Translations under genes and position numbers: made by a program | Shown: piece by piece, positions 54,645 to 63,595 of the stretch | How positions within the stretch are numbered: position 1 is the stretch's first letter | Layout of the letters: each line of letters opens with the position of its first letter | DNA from: Corynebacterium kalidii | Lineage (GTDB): Bacteria > Actinomycetota > Actinomycetes > Mycobacteriales > Mycobacteriaceae | Length of the DNA: 64,000 nucleotides | Direction: 5' to 3' | Assembly (NCBI RefSeq): GCF_022869005.1 | Contig: NZ_JALIEA010000006.1 | Coordinates: forward strand, 1-64,000 | The notes under the pieces: model-generated | Databases searched by the model: none | Seen by the model: the letters and a program-made list of their open reading frames with translations, nothing else | What the model was told of the DNA's origin: nothing

Positions 54645-55544
54645 ATGCGCATCGCCGTCATCCAGATGAACTCCGTGCCGGACGTCGACAAGAACCTCGA
54701 GAAGATCAGATCCTATATCGCCGGTTCCGCCGAGAATGGCGCTGACCTGGTGGTGTTCCCTGAGGCTGCGATGTTCCCCTTCGACGCGGGCAGGTTGGAC
54801 GTCGTCGCCCAGCCGCTCGACGGTCCCTTCGCCAGGGCCGTCGCCAAGGCGGCCGCGGACGCCGGGACGACGGCGGTCGTCGGGATGTTCACCCCGGCCG
54901 ACACCGTCTACCGGCTTCCCTCCGGGGAGTTGCAGGCCGAACCGGTGGAGGGGTCGGGCCAGGCGAACAAGTTCCGTCGCGTCCACAACACCCTGCTGAT
55001 CACCGGGCCGCAGGGCACGGAGCACTACCACAAGATCCACACCTTCGACGCCTTCGGCTACCGCGAGTCCGACACCGTCAAGCCGGGGACCCGCCGGGTC
55101 ACCTACGACGTCAACGGCGTGACCATCGGCCTGGCGACCTGCTACGACATCCGGTTCCCCGGACACTTCTACGCCCTGGCGGAGGAGGGGGCCACCGTCA
55201 TGGTCGTGCCCACCGCCTGGACGGACGGTCCGGGCAAGCTCGACCAGTGGCGCACCCTCACCGCCGCACGCGCCCTCGACACCACCAGCTACGTGGTGGC
55301 CGCCGGCCAGGCACGTCCGGGTTCCCCGGAGCGGTACGGCCAGAACGACGGCCCGACGGGCATCGGCCACTCCGTGATCGTCAGCCCCGGTGGTGCACGT
55401 CTGGCCGAGTCCGGCTACGTCGCCCAGATCCTCATGGTCGACATCGACCCGAACCACGTGGAGAAGGTCCGCAAGGGACTGCCCGTGCTCAAGGGGCACC
55501 GTCAGGACCTGGAGATCGGCCGCCGGGGCACCACCGGGGAGTAG
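54645..55544 (+). CDS. Carbon-nitrogen hydrolase (nitrilase superfamily)
   Basis: 299 residues with the Glu-Lys-Cys triad: Glu in LVVFPEAAMFP, Lys in HYHKIHTFDAFGYRESDTV and Cys in LATCYDIRFPGHFYALAEEG. The sequence fits the branch acting on omega-amides or deaminated glutathione; substrate not certain. TACCCT (54632-54637) lies 7 bases before the ATG and no ribosome site is visible, so the mRNA is probably leaderless. Single gene. Confidence 0.9.
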   Translation: MRIAVIQMNSVPDVDKNLEKIRSYIAGSAENGADLVVFPEAAMFPFDAGRLDVVAQPLDGPFARAVAKAAADAGTTAVVGMFTPADTVYRLPSGELQAEPVEGSGQANKFRRVHNTLLITGPQGTEHYHKIHTFDAFGYRESDTVKPGTRRVTYDVNGVTIGLATCYDIRFPGHFYALAEEGATVMVVPTAWTDGPGKLDQWRTLTAARALDTTSYVVAAGQARPGSPERYGQNDGPTGIGHSVIVSPGGARLAESGYVAQILMVDIDPNHVEKVRKGLPVLKGHRQDLEIGRRGTTGE

Positions 55545-55551
55545 CGGACCG

Positions 55552-56763
55552 TCACGGCTCGGCGATGATCTGCTCCGGGTCGACGCCGACGTCGGTGAGG
55601 ATGCGGACCTGTCGGCGGACGGTGTCCGGGTCGTCGCCGGAGACCAGGACGAAGGCGCCGTCGCGTCGTCCGTCCCCCGGCGTCCGTCCCAACGCGGCGT
55701 CGAGCGCGGCCTCCGCGGCGGTGACGTGGTCCTCGTCGACCACGACCGGGGTGACGGTGAGCCAGGGGAATCCGGCCTCCAGGCCCCGGAGGTCCCCCAG
55801 GCTGTGCAGGTCACGGGAGGTGTCGGCGCCCCAGAACAGGTGCACCGGCGGCGGGTCGTCCAGGCTGGACAGGTCGAGGACCAGTGCCCGCAGGGCGGCG
55901 AGTCCGGTGTTCACCGCGATCATCACGACGGTCGCGGGGGAGTCTGCGCCGGTCGGGACCCCAAGGCCGCCGGTCGGGTTGGCGATGACCCACGTCTCGC
56001 CGACCTCCGGTTCGCCGGCGGCCGCGGGGCAGTGGAACTCCAGGTAGCCGGCCGGGTTCGGCGGCAGGGCGGAGGCGTACTGGTGCCAGACGTCCGGCAT
56101 GGCCGGGGTGCGTACCTCCAGTGCCTGGCCCGCCCAGCCGGTCTCCGGCGAGGACGCCTGCAGGCGCACCACGGTGGTCCGGGTGGTGCGGTGTGCGACG
56201 TCGAGCACCGTCGCCGACAGGCACGCGGGGATCCCGGCCTCGTCGTCCTCGACGGCGCCCAGGGCGACGATGCGGACGGCGTCGTCCACGACGTGCAGGA
56301 GCTCGGTCAGTCCGTCGGGGATGCCCAGCTCGGCGGCGCGACGGTAGGTCAGGCCGACCCCCGGGTAGGGGACACCGAACTCCTCGCAGACGGCACGTCC
56401 GGCCGCTTCCGCCGCGGCCTCGTAGTGGGCCAGCGTCACCCCGTACTTGCGCATGTCCCGGCCGATGTCCGCGAGGTCGGCGGTGTGGTCGGCGGTGAAC
56501 GCCGTCTGGCCGGCGACGATGCCGTCCGCGGCGTGCAGGATGGCCCGGCGCAGCATCTCCGGCGGGACTGGTGCCGGCGGCACGGCCGCACCGGTAGCGG
56601 TGGCGGGTGAGTGGTCCGGGGCGAGCGGGGAGGTGAGCGTCCGGAGGTGGTCCCGGGCGCGTGCGGTGATGCCGTCGATGCGTGTGCGGGCGCTCCGGAC
56701 CGCCGGACCGAGTGCGTCCAGCGCGGCGACGTCGGTGGTCGCGCGTCCCCTCTCGTCTGTCAT
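55552..56763 (-). CDS. Globin/flavoreductase-like protein
   Basis: About 403 residues with a layout like flavohemoglobin: a helical N-terminal part (about 1-150), then an FAD/NAD(P)-reductase-like half (TTRTTVVRLQASSPETGWAGQALEV, WVIANPTGG, TVVMIAVNTGLAALRALVLDL, VHLFWGADTSRDLHSLGDL). The N-terminal helices lack an obvious proximal-His pattern of a true globin, and the FAD motif RxYS is not evident, so activity as NO dioxygenase is doubtful. ATG 56763 is preferred since CACAAT lies 7 bases upstream; ATG 56772 is possible. Divergent from clpB, sharing the HAIR-containing region. Confidence 0.7.
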   Translation of the reverse strand: MTDERGRATTDVAALDALGPAVRSARTRIDGITARARDHLRTLTSPLAPDHSPATATGAAVPPAPVPPEMLRRAILHAADGIVAGQTAFTADHTADLADIGRDMRKYGVTLAHYEAAAEAAGRAVCEEFGVPYPGVGLTYRRAAELGIPDGLTELLHVVDDAVRIVALGAVEDDEAGIPACLSATVLDVAHRTTRTTVVRLQASSPETGWAGQALEVRTPAMPDVWHQYASALPPNPAGYLEFHCPAAAGEPEVGETWVIANPTGGLGVPTGADSPATVVMIAVNTGLAALRALVLDLSSLDDPPPVHLFWGADTSRDLHSLGDLRGLEAGFPWLTVTPVVVDEDHVTAAEAALDAALGRTPGDGRRDGAFVLVSGDDPDTVRRQVRILTDVGVDPEQIIAEP

Positions 56764-56841
56764 GGGGACCATTGTGACACGTCGTCGCGGATCCTCCGGT
56801 CCACCCGGGAAAAGTGTCGTACATCACACACAGAAAGTAAG

Positions 56842-56862
56842 GTTGAGTGGAACAGACTCAAG
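56842..56862. promoter_or_regulatory. HAIR element (HspR site) before clpB
   Basis: GTTGAGT-N7-ACTCAAG matches the HspR consensus in 13 of 14 positions, 91 bp upstream of clpB. TAAAGT at 56910-56915 is a plausible -10 box nearby. Confidence 0.88.
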
Positions 56863-56952
56863 ATGACTGGCGTTGGAATGACCGTAAGCGAAAGTTGATA
56901 CTGACGCGCTAAAGTAGAACCCGGCACGCACACGCAGAACAGGAGACTGACG

Positions 56953-59544
56953 ATGAGCGGATTCACACCCACCACCCGTACCCAGGAGGCACTCCAGGCT
57001 GCACTGCAGTCGGCCAGTGCCAACGGGAACCCGGACATCCGTCCGGCCCACCTTCTCGTGGCGATCCTCGACCAGGAGGACTCCATCGCCCGCCCCGTCC
57101 TGCAGGCGGCAGGCGTCGACGCCGACGGTGTCCTGCGTGACGCCCGCGACCTCGTCGCCGGCTACCCCCAGGCCTCCGGCTCCGGCCTGGCGAACCCGAA
57201 CTTCAACCGGGACGCCCTCAACGCCCTCACCGCCGCCCAGGAACTCGCCGAGGAGCTCGGCGACACCTACGTCTCCACCGAGGTGCTGCTCGCCGGCATC
57301 GCCAAGGGCGACTCTGAGGCGGCCAAGGCACTGCACGCCCGCGGCGGCACGTTCGACGCCATCCGTGGCGCCTTCGAGTCCGTCCGCGGCAACCGCAAGG
57401 TCACCACGGAGGAGCCGGAAGGCCAGTTCCAGGCGCTGGAGAAGTACTCCACCGACCTCACCGCACGGGCCCGCGAAGGCAAGATCGACCCGGTCATCGG
57501 ACGTGACCAGGAGATCCGCCGCGTCGTCCAGGTGCTGTCGCGCCGCACGAAGAACAACCCCGTGCTCATCGGTGAACCCGGCGTGGGCAAGACCGCCATC
57601 GTCGAAGGGCTCGCCCGGCGTATCGTCGCCGGCGACGTCCCCGAGTCGCTGCGGGGCAAGACGCTGATCAGCCTCGACTTGGGCTCCATGGTGGCCGGTG
57701 CGAAGTACCGCGGCGAGTTCGAGGAGCGGCTCAAGGCCGTCCTGGACGAGATCAAGGAGGCCGAGGGCGAGATCGTCACCTTCATCGACGAGCTGCACAC
57801 CATCGTCGGCGCCGGTGCCACCGGCGAATCCGCGATGGACGCCGGCAACATGATCAAGCCGCTGCTCGCCCGTGGTGAACTCCGTCTCGTCGGTGCGACG
57901 ACCCTCGACGAGTACCGCAAGTACATCGAGAAGGACGCCGCGCTGGAGCGCCGTTTCCAGCAGGTCTACGTCGGCGAGCCGACGGTGGAGGACACCGTCG
58001 GTATCCTGCGCGGACTCAAGGAGCGCTACGAGGTCCACCATGGTGTCCGCATCCAGGACTCCGCGCTGGTCAGTGCCGCGTCCCTGTCGGACCGCTACAT
58101 CACCAGCCGGTTCCTCCCGGACAAGGCCATCGACCTGGTCGACGAGGCCGCGTCCCGGCTCCGCATGGAGATCGACTCGCGTCCCGAGGAGATCGACGAC
58201 GCCGAACGCGTCGTCCGACGCCTCGAGATCGAGGAGATGGCCCTCAGCCAGGAGACCGACGAGGCCTCGAAGGACCGTCTGGCGAAGCTGCGTGCCGAAC
58301 TCGAGGACGAGCGTGAGACGCTCAACGGGCTCATGGCCCGCTGGGAGAACGAGCGTGGCGCCATCGACCGTCTGCGTGAACTGAAGGAGGAACTCGACAA
58401 CCTGCGCACCGAATCCGAGATCGCCGAACGCGACGGCGACTACGCCCGTGTCGCCGAACTGCGCTACGGCCGCATCCCGGAGCTGGAGAAGCAGGTCGGT
58501 GAGGCGGAGTACGAGGCAGCCCAGGCCGAGGAGCAGCGCATGCTCACCGAGGAGGTCACCCCGGACACCATCGCCGAGGTCGTCTCCGCGTGGACCGGTG
58601 TCCCCGCCGGCAAGATGCTGGAGGGCGAGACCGAGAAGCTGCTGGCCATGGAGAAGGTGCTCGGTGGGCGCGTCGTCGGGCAGGACGAGGCCGTGACCGT
58701 GGTGTCGGACGCCGTGCGGCGGTCCCGTGCCGGTGTCGCCGACCCGGACCGTCCGACCGGTTCCTTCCTGTTCCTCGGGCCGACGGGTGTGGGCAAGACC
58801 GAGCTGGCGAAGTCGCTGGCGGAGTTCCTCTTCGACGACGAGCACGCCATGGTGCGCATCGACATGTCGGAGTACGGCGAGAAGCACTCCGTGGCACGAC
58901 TGGTCGGTGCGCCCCCCGGATACGTCGGCTACGACGCCGGTGGACAGCTGACCGAGGCCGTGCGGCGCCGCCCCTACACGGTGGTGCTGTTCGACGAGGT
59001 GGAGAAGGCCCACCCGGACGTCTTCGACGTGCTGCTGCAGGTCCTGGACGAAGGGCGCCTGACCGACGGTCAGGGCAGGACGGTGGACTTCCGTAACACC
59101 ATCCTGATCCTGACCTCGAACCTCGGCGCCGGTGGCTCGGACGAGCAGGTCATGAACGCGGTGAAGGCGGCGTTCAAGCCGGAGTTCATCAACCGCCTGG
59201 ACGACGTGGTCATCTTCGACGCCCTGTCGGCCGAGCAGCTGACCTCGATCGTGGAGATCCAGGTCGCCCAGCTCGCCGAGCGACTGGCTGCCCGGCGCCT
59301 GGACCTGCAGGTTACCGACGACGCCAAGGCGTGGCTCGCCGAGCGTGGCTACGAACCGGCCTACGGTGCCCGGCCGTTGCGCCGCCTGATCCAGAAGGCG
59401 ATCGGCGACGCGCTGGCGAAGAAGCTGCTGGCCGGCGACGTGCGCGACGGTGACACGGTGCAGGTCGACGTGCCGCGTGTGGACGGGGTCGCCGACCCCA
59501 CCGCCGACGCACTGGCCATCGGGTCCGTGGAGCACGAGGGGTAG
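56953..59544 (+). CDS. clpB: ClpB disaggregase
   Basis: 863 residues, the full family length. N-terminal Clp-N repeats ([20 protein letters not shown]), first AAA+ module with Walker [10 protein letters not shown] (about residue 207), a coiled-coil middle domain (about 400-520) and second AAA+ module with GPTGVGKTE (about residue 610) and [13 protein letters not shown]. It pulls aggregated proteins apart with DnaK/DnaJ/GrpE. AGGAG at 56941 sets ATG 56953. The HAIR box puts it in the HspR regulon. The transcript ends at a strong terminator at 59569. Confidence 0.97.
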   Translation: MSGFTPTTRTQEALQAALQSASANGNPDIRPAHLLVAILDQEDSIARPVLQAAGVDADGVLRDARDLVAGYPQASGSGLANPNFNRDALNALTAAQELAEELGDTYVSTEVLLAGIAKGDSEAAKALHARGGTFDAIRGAFESVRGNRKVTTEEPEGQFQALEKYSTDLTARAREGKIDPVIGRDQEIRRVVQVLSRRTKNNPVLIGEPGVGKTAIVEGLARRIVAGDVPESLRGKTLISLDLGSMVAGAKYRGEFEERLKAVLDEIKEAEGEIVTFIDELHTIVGAGATGESAMDAGNMIKPLLARGELRLVGATTLDEYRKYIEKDAALERRFQQVYVGEPTVEDTVGILRGLKERYEVHHGVRIQDSALVSAASLSDRYITSRFLPDKAIDLVDEAASRLRMEIDSRPEEIDDAERVVRRLEIEEMALSQETDEASKDRLAKLRAELEDERETLNGLMARWENERGAIDRLRELKEELDNLRTESEIAERDGDYARVAELRYGRIPELEKQVGEAEYEAAQAEEQRMLTEEVTPDTIAEVVSAWTGVPAGKMLEGETEKLLAMEKVLGGRVVGQDEAVTVVSDAVRRSRAGVADPDRPTGSFLFLGPTGVGKTELAKSLAEFLFDDEHAMVRIDMSEYGEKHSVARLVGAPPGYVGYDAGGQLTEAVRRRPYTVVLFDEVEKAHPDVFDVLLQVLDEGRLTDGQGRTVDFRNTILILTSNLGAGGSDEQVMNAVKAAFKPEFINRLDDVVIFDALSAEQLTSIVEIQVAQLAERLAARRLDLQVTDDAKAWLAERGYEPAYGARPLRRLIQKAIGDALAKKLLAGDVRDGDTVQVDVPRVDGVADPTADALAIGSVEHEG

Positions 59545-59568
59545 CGGCCCCCGCTCCGGCGGAGAGAC

Positions 59569-59624
59569 AGGCACCGTCCTGTGCCCGCGGTCGATCCTGA
59601 CTGCGGGTACAGGACGGTGCCTTT
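59569..59624 (+). terminator. Intrinsic terminator after clpB
   Basis: A 14-bp perfect stem (59569-59582 with 59609-59622) continues into an inner CCCGC/GCGGG stem and ends in TTT. Confidence 0.9.
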
Positions 59625-59660
59625 CTGCGTACCACGGTCAGGCGTGGCCCCCGCGACAGA

Positions 59661-59699
59661 GCAACCCCGTAGGACGGTGTGACCGACCTGCGGGGTTGC
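59661..59699. terminator. Second hairpin downstream of clpB
   Basis: GCAACCCCG (59661-59669) pairs with CGGGGTTGC (59691-59699), with AGG/CCT extending it inside; a T follows but no long T-run. It may back up the first terminator or belong to a small transcript. Confidence 0.5.
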
Positions 59700-59706
59700 T
59701 CCGTCC

Positions 59707-59750
59707 CGCCGCCGTCGCGCCGCCGTCGCGCCGCCGTCGCGCCGCCGTCC
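59707..59750. repeat. Four copies of an 11-bp unit
   Basis: CGCCGCCGTCG is repeated three times exactly and once with a final C, in noncoding DNA between clpB and the ABC transporter genes. Confidence 0.85.
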
Positions 59751-59758
59751 CGCCGCTG

Positions 59759-59774
59759 CATGACATCTGTCATG
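59759..59774. promoter_or_regulatory. CATGACA-TC-TGTCATG palindrome
   Basis: A perfect 16-bp inverted repeat 79 bp upstream of the ABC transporter ATPase gene. The operon ends with a NarL-type response regulator, whose class often binds such short inverted repeats, so autoregulation is likely. TGACAT occurs again at 59784-59789. Inferred. Confidence 0.6.
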
Positions 59775-59853
59775 CGGAACCTGTGACATCCGCGGCCCAG
59801 CCCATGACAAACCCCTCTACCTGGGGCATCGCGGAACCAGCAGGATGGGGGTC

Positions 59854-60795
59854 ATGACCACGACACCAGCCATCAGCGTCCGGGACCTGACACGCACCTA
59901 CCAGTCGAGAAAGAAGAAGGACGCCTACACCGCCGTCAAGGGCGTCTCCTTCGACGTCCACCACGGCGAGGTCTACGGCCTGCTCGGCACCAACGGCGCG
60001 GGGAAGACCTCCACCCTGGAGATCGTCGAGGGGCTCGCCGCACCCACGGCCGGCACGGTCCGTGTCCTCGACAAGGACCCTGTCGCCGACCGGGCGTGGA
60101 TCCGTCCCGAACTGGGCATCATGCTGCAGTCCGGTGGCCTGCCGAAGGAGCTCACCGTCGCCGAGACGATGCGCATGTGGGCGGGCACCTGCTCCACCCC
60201 GCTGCCGGTCGACGGCGTCCTCGACGAGGTCGACCTGGGCCACCGCACCGACGTCCGCGTCGGATCACTCTCCGGCGGCGAGCAGCGGCGCCTCGACCTG
60301 GCGTGCGCGCTGCTCAACGACCCCAGCGTGATCATCCTCGACGAGCCGACGACCGGGCTGGACCCGGAGTCGCGCAGCCGCACGTGGGAGCTGCTGGGGT
60401 CGTTGAAGAACCGTGGCGTGACCATGATCCTCACCACCCACTACCTGGAGGAGGCGGAGCGGCTCGCCGACCGGATCGCCATCATGGACCGGGGCGTGAT
60501 CGCCGTGGAGGGGCGGCTGGACGACCTCGCCGCCACCGAGGGTGCCGAGATCAGCTTCACCCTCCCGCAGGCCACGGGTGGACGCGTGCAGGACGTGTTC
60601 CCGACGTTCCCCGGCGCGCAGGTCACCCGCGACGGTGACGATCTGCGTATCGAGACCTCGGACCTGCAGCGGGATACCCACCGGCTGCTCGACTGGGCCG
60701 CCGCCAACGACGTCACCCTCGGCCACTTCTCCGCCCGCCCCGCCAGCCTCGAGCGCGTCTTCAGCAAGATCGCCGGCGCCGACACCGCTGTCTGA
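59854..60795 (+). CDS. ABC exporter ATP-binding protein
   Basis: 313 residues. Walker A GTNGAGKTS, Q-loop IMLQSGGLPKELTV, signature LSGGEQRRLDLACAL, Walker B VIILDEPTTGLDPES and the H-loop TTHYLEEAERLADR are complete. A C-terminal extension (about 230-313) is typical of DrrA/CcmA-like drug or lipid exporters. It should pair with the ABC-2 permease encoded 11 bp downstream. Start is ATG 59854 or the in-frame ATG 59845. First gene of a four-gene unit with a two-component system. Confidence 0.9.
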   Translation: MTTTPAISVRDLTRTYQSRKKKDAYTAVKGVSFDVHHGEVYGLLGTNGAGKTSTLEIVEGLAAPTAGTVRVLDKDPVADRAWIRPELGIMLQSGGLPKELTVAETMRMWAGTCSTPLPVDGVLDEVDLGHRTDVRVGSLSGGEQRRLDLACALLNDPSVIILDEPTTGLDPESRSRTWELLGSLKNRGVTMILTTHYLEEAERLADRIAIMDRGVIAVEGRLDDLAATEGAEISFTLPQATGGRVQDVFPTFPGAQVTRDGDDLRIETSDLQRDTHRLLDWAAANDVTLGHFSARPASLERVFSKIAGADTAV

Positions 60796-60806
60796 AAGGA
60801 AGCACC

Positions 60807-61652
60807 ATGAGTACCGCGACAACCCCCACCACGGCCCGCACCTCCACCCGCCCTGGGGGATCCCCTGTCAGGCGCTTCACCTCCTTGGCGCGTGCCGAGA
60901 GCCTGCAGTTCCTCCGCAACAAGACGCTGCTTGTCAACGCCACGCTGCTTCCCATGGGTTTCGGCCTGGCGATGTACCTCGTGCTCTCCGGCGACGACGA
61001 GCAGTCGAAGATCCAGGCGAGCGCGGTGGCGATGGAGTACTTCCTGCTCTTCGCGTTGATGTTCGTGCAGTTCTACACCGTGCTGTCCATGGTCACCACC
61101 CGGCGCGACGAGGGTGTGCTCAAGCGGTTGCGCACCGGGGAGGCCCGGGACGTCGAGATCCTCGGCTCCTCGTCCTTCCCCGGCGCGGTCCTGACCGTGC
61201 TGTTCACCGTGGTGATGTCCGGCCTGCTCATGGCCCTTGGCGCGCCGGGGCCGGTGAACGTGGTGCCGATCATCGTCGCCGTCCTGCTCGGGCTGGTCGT
61301 GACCAGTGGCCTGGCCCTGGTGACCAGTGGTTTCACGAAGAACCCGGAGGCGGCCCAGATCACCTCGATGCCGGTGATGCTGCTGATGTTCGCCACGATG
61401 GGCAACTTCCGTCAGATGTACCCGGAGGGGGTCAACGAGGTCCTGGCCCGCACACCGTTCGCCCTGATCTTCGATCTGCTGCAGTACGGCTGGGCCGGCA
61501 ACACCACGGTGGACCGCATGAACGACGTCGCTCCGTTGACGTCCGGCGAGGTGCTCGGGGAGACCTGGCAGATGATGCTCATCCTGGTCGTCTGGGCCGG
61601 GGTCTGTGTCTGGGCGGGTGCGCGGTACGTCCGGTGGGACGTCCGGCACTGA
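60807..61652 (+). CDS. ABC-2 type permease
   Basis: 281 residues with six membrane helices: one near FLRNKTLLVNATLLPMGFGLAMYLV, then ALMFVQFYTVLSMVTTRRDEG, the AVLTVLFTVVMSGLLMAL pair and the C-terminal MLILVVWAGVCVWAGARYV. The RRDEG-LKRLRTG segment is the conserved cytoplasmic coupling region of ABC-2 permeases. GAAAGGAAG precedes ATG 60807. It exports an unknown lipid, peptide or drug with the preceding ATPase; the linked sensor kinase suggests an envelope-stress response. Confidence 0.9.
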   Translation: MSTATTPTTARTSTRPGGSPVRRFTSLARAESLQFLRNKTLLVNATLLPMGFGLAMYLVLSGDDEQSKIQASAVAMEYFLLFALMFVQFYTVLSMVTTRRDEGVLKRLRTGEARDVEILGSSSFPGAVLTVLFTVVMSGLLMALGAPGPVNVVPIIVAVLLGLVVTSGLALVTSGFTKNPEAAQITSMPVMLLMFATMGNFRQMYPEGVNEVLARTPFALIFDLLQYGWAGNTTVDRMNDVAPLTSGEVLGETWQMMLILVVWAGVCVWAGARYVRWDVRH

Positions 61653-61672
61653 GGGTGACCGCCGCTGATTAA

Positions 61673-62869
61673 ATGGAGCCCATGAACCCGACAGTGTTGC
61701 AGTCCGTCACCAGCCCGCGCCGGACCTGGCGTGGCCTCGGGGCGGGCGCGAAGCTCATCGTCTACACCCGCCTGTCGGTGCAGTCGGCGGTGCTGGCGTT
61801 CGGCGTGTTCGCCGTCGCGCTCCCGGTGTTGTCCACCCGGCGGGAGCGGGTGTTCGACCTCTGGCAGCTGCTGGTGATCGGAGCGGTCGTCCTGGTGCTG
61901 GTCGTGGCCGGTCTGGTGGTCGTCGAGCGGCGTCCCGAGTTCAACACCAGGCCGCGGCGGCCCACGGAGCGCCTGGTGGTGGCGACCGCGGTGTTCAGCG
62001 CCGTGGTCTGGGGTGGCGGGGTGGTCACCTACCTCGTCGGCGACGGGTCGACGGCGCTGACGGGCATGTGCCTGGCGTTCGCCGCGGTGATCCTGGCCCC
62101 GTTGACCGTGCTGGCGTGGTTGCCCTGGCGGTGGACGGTCACCGTGGCGTTCTCCCTGGTGACGTCGGTGGTGATGTGGCAGGAGACGTCCTGGCTGCCG
62201 ATGTTCTTCGCCACGTTCCTGTTGTGTACCTCCACCTTGTCCGCGTGGACGGTGGGCATCGCCAAGGAGCTGGACCGCGCGCGCCTCACGGAGTCGGCCC
62301 TGCAGGTCAGTGAGGAGCGGCTGCGGTTCTCCCAGGAGCTGCACGACACTCTGGGGCAGCGGCTGGCGGCGATGTCGGTGAAGGCGGAGCTCGCCCGCGC
62401 CCTGGCCCGCCGCGGCGACGACCGCCTGGACGGTGAGCTCGCGGCGCTGCAGGAGCTGGCGCGCACGTCGGTCACCGAGATGCACGAGGTCGTCGACGGC
62501 TACCGGGCGGTGAACCTGTCCACGGAGGTGGAGGGCGCCCGGGAGCTGCTGGACAGCGCCGGTGTCCGTCTGGAGGTCGAGGGCGACCCGACGGCGCTGT
62601 CGGCGCCGATGCGTGAGCTGGCGGCCTGGCTGGTGCGGGAGGGGACGACGAACGTGGTGCGCCATTCCGCCGCCACGTGGGTACGCCTGGTGTTCACCAC
62701 CGACGGTGGCACCGGGTCGGTCACGATGAGCAACGACGGCGTGACCCGGGGTATCGAACGGTTGTCGGGGCTGGCGGGGATCCGGCGTCGGGCGGAGCCG
62801 CTCGGGGCGGCCCTCGTCGCCGAGCGCGACGGTAGTCTCTTCCATGTCACCCTCAGCCTGAAGGAGTAG
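61673..62869 (+). CDS. Membrane sensor histidine kinase (HisKA_3)
   Basis: 398 residues with about six helices (roughly residues 25-185) and no large outer domain, then the box LRFSQELHDTLGQRLAAMSVKAEL with the phospho-acceptor His and a short HATPase domain (WLVREGTTNVVRHS as N-box, GLAGIRRRAEPLGA as G-box). It resembles DesK/LiaS-type membrane sensors. ATG 61673 is used; ATG 61682 is also possible because TTAAAT lies 7 bases before it, which would give an internal leaderless promoter. Co-transcribed with the ABC exporter and regulator. Confidence 0.88.
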   Translation: MEPMNPTVLQSVTSPRRTWRGLGAGAKLIVYTRLSVQSAVLAFGVFAVALPVLSTRRERVFDLWQLLVIGAVVLVLVVAGLVVVERRPEFNTRPRRPTERLVVATAVFSAVVWGGGVVTYLVGDGSTALTGMCLAFAAVILAPLTVLAWLPWRWTVTVAFSLVTSVVMWQETSWLPMFFATFLLCTSTLSAWTVGIAKELDRARLTESALQVSEERLRFSQELHDTLGQRLAAMSVKAELARALARRGDDRLDGELAALQELARTSVTEMHEVVDGYRAVNLSTEVEGARELLDSAGVRLEVEGDPTALSAPMRELAAWLVREGTTNVVRHSAATWVRLVFTTDGGTGSVTMSNDGVTRGIERLSGLAGIRRRAEPLGAALVAERDGSLFHVTLSLKE

Positions 62870-62872
62870 TCC

Positions 62873-63487
62873 ATGAGCGGTCGTGCCGTGATCCGCGTCG
62901 TCGTGGTGGACGACGAGTCCCTGGTCGCCAGCTCCCTGTCGACGCTGCTGTCGCTGGAGGACGACCTGGACGTGGTCGCCGTCCTCGGCTCCGGGGAGGA
63001 GGCGGTCGACTGGTGCCGCCGCCGTCCGGAGGTGGATGTGGTGGTCATGGACCTGCAGATGGGCGGGAAGGACGGCATCGAGACCGCGGGGGCGTTGCCG
63101 GACGGGGTGCGGGTGCTCATCGTCACCAGCCACGGCCGACCGCGCCAGCTCAAACGGGCCCTGGCGGGCGGGGTGCTCGGGTTCGTCCCGAAGACGTCCT
63201 CGGCGGAGGAGTTCGCCACGGCGGTGCGTACGGTGCACGCCGGGCGCCGCTACCTGGACCCGGAGCTCGCGGCGGCGGCGATCGGGGCGGGGGAGTCGCC
63301 GTTGACCGAGCGGGAGGCGCAGCTGCTCGAGGTCGCGGGCCAGGGCGGGTCGGTCGAGCAGATCGCCGCGGCGGTGCATCTGGCGGCGGGCACGACCCGC
63401 AACTACCTGTCCTCGGCGATGGGGAAGACGGGTGCCTCGACGCGGTTCGAGGCGTGGCGGATCGCCCGGGAACGCGGCTGGTTGTGA
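62873..63487 (+). CDS. NarL/DesR-type response regulator
   Basis: 204 residues. Receiver: VVVDDESLVA, phospho-acceptor Asp in VVVMDLQMGGKDGIE, Ser/Thr in IVTSHG and Lys in GFVPKTSS. LuxR-type DNA-binding domain: SPLTEREAQLLEVAGQGGSVEQIAAAVHLAAGTTRNYLSSAM. AGGAG lies before ATG 62873, three bases after the kinase gene. The partner is the preceding HisKA_3 kinase. The 59759 palindrome upstream of the operon is its likely binding site. Confidence 0.93.
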   Translation: MSGRAVIRVVVVDDESLVASSLSTLLSLEDDLDVVAVLGSGEEAVDWCRRRPEVDVVVMDLQMGGKDGIETAGALPDGVRVLIVTSHGRPRQLKRALAGGVLGFVPKTSSAEEFATAVRTVHAGRRYLDPELAAAAIGAGESPLTEREAQLLEVAGQGGSVEQIAAAVHLAAGTTRNYLSSAMGKTGASTRFEAWRIARERGWL

Positions 63488-63582
63488 CCCCGGGGGAGTG
63501 CCGGGCGGGCGTCTGCGGCCTCGGCGCGACCGCGGGACGACCTCGGGACGACCTCGGCACAGCGGCGGGGCGCTTTCCCTCG

Positions 63583-63588
63583 TAAACT
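63583..63588 (+). promoter_or_regulatory. -10 box of the sulfurtransferase gene
   Basis: TAAACT lies 7 bases before the ATG at 63596 with no ribosome site between, a leaderless arrangement. Confidence 0.55.
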
Positions 63589-63595
63589 GGTCCCC

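Noticed and set aside
56824..59574. Long frame opposite clpB
   Set aside because: Antisense shadow; clpB has all AAA+ motifs and promoter elements.
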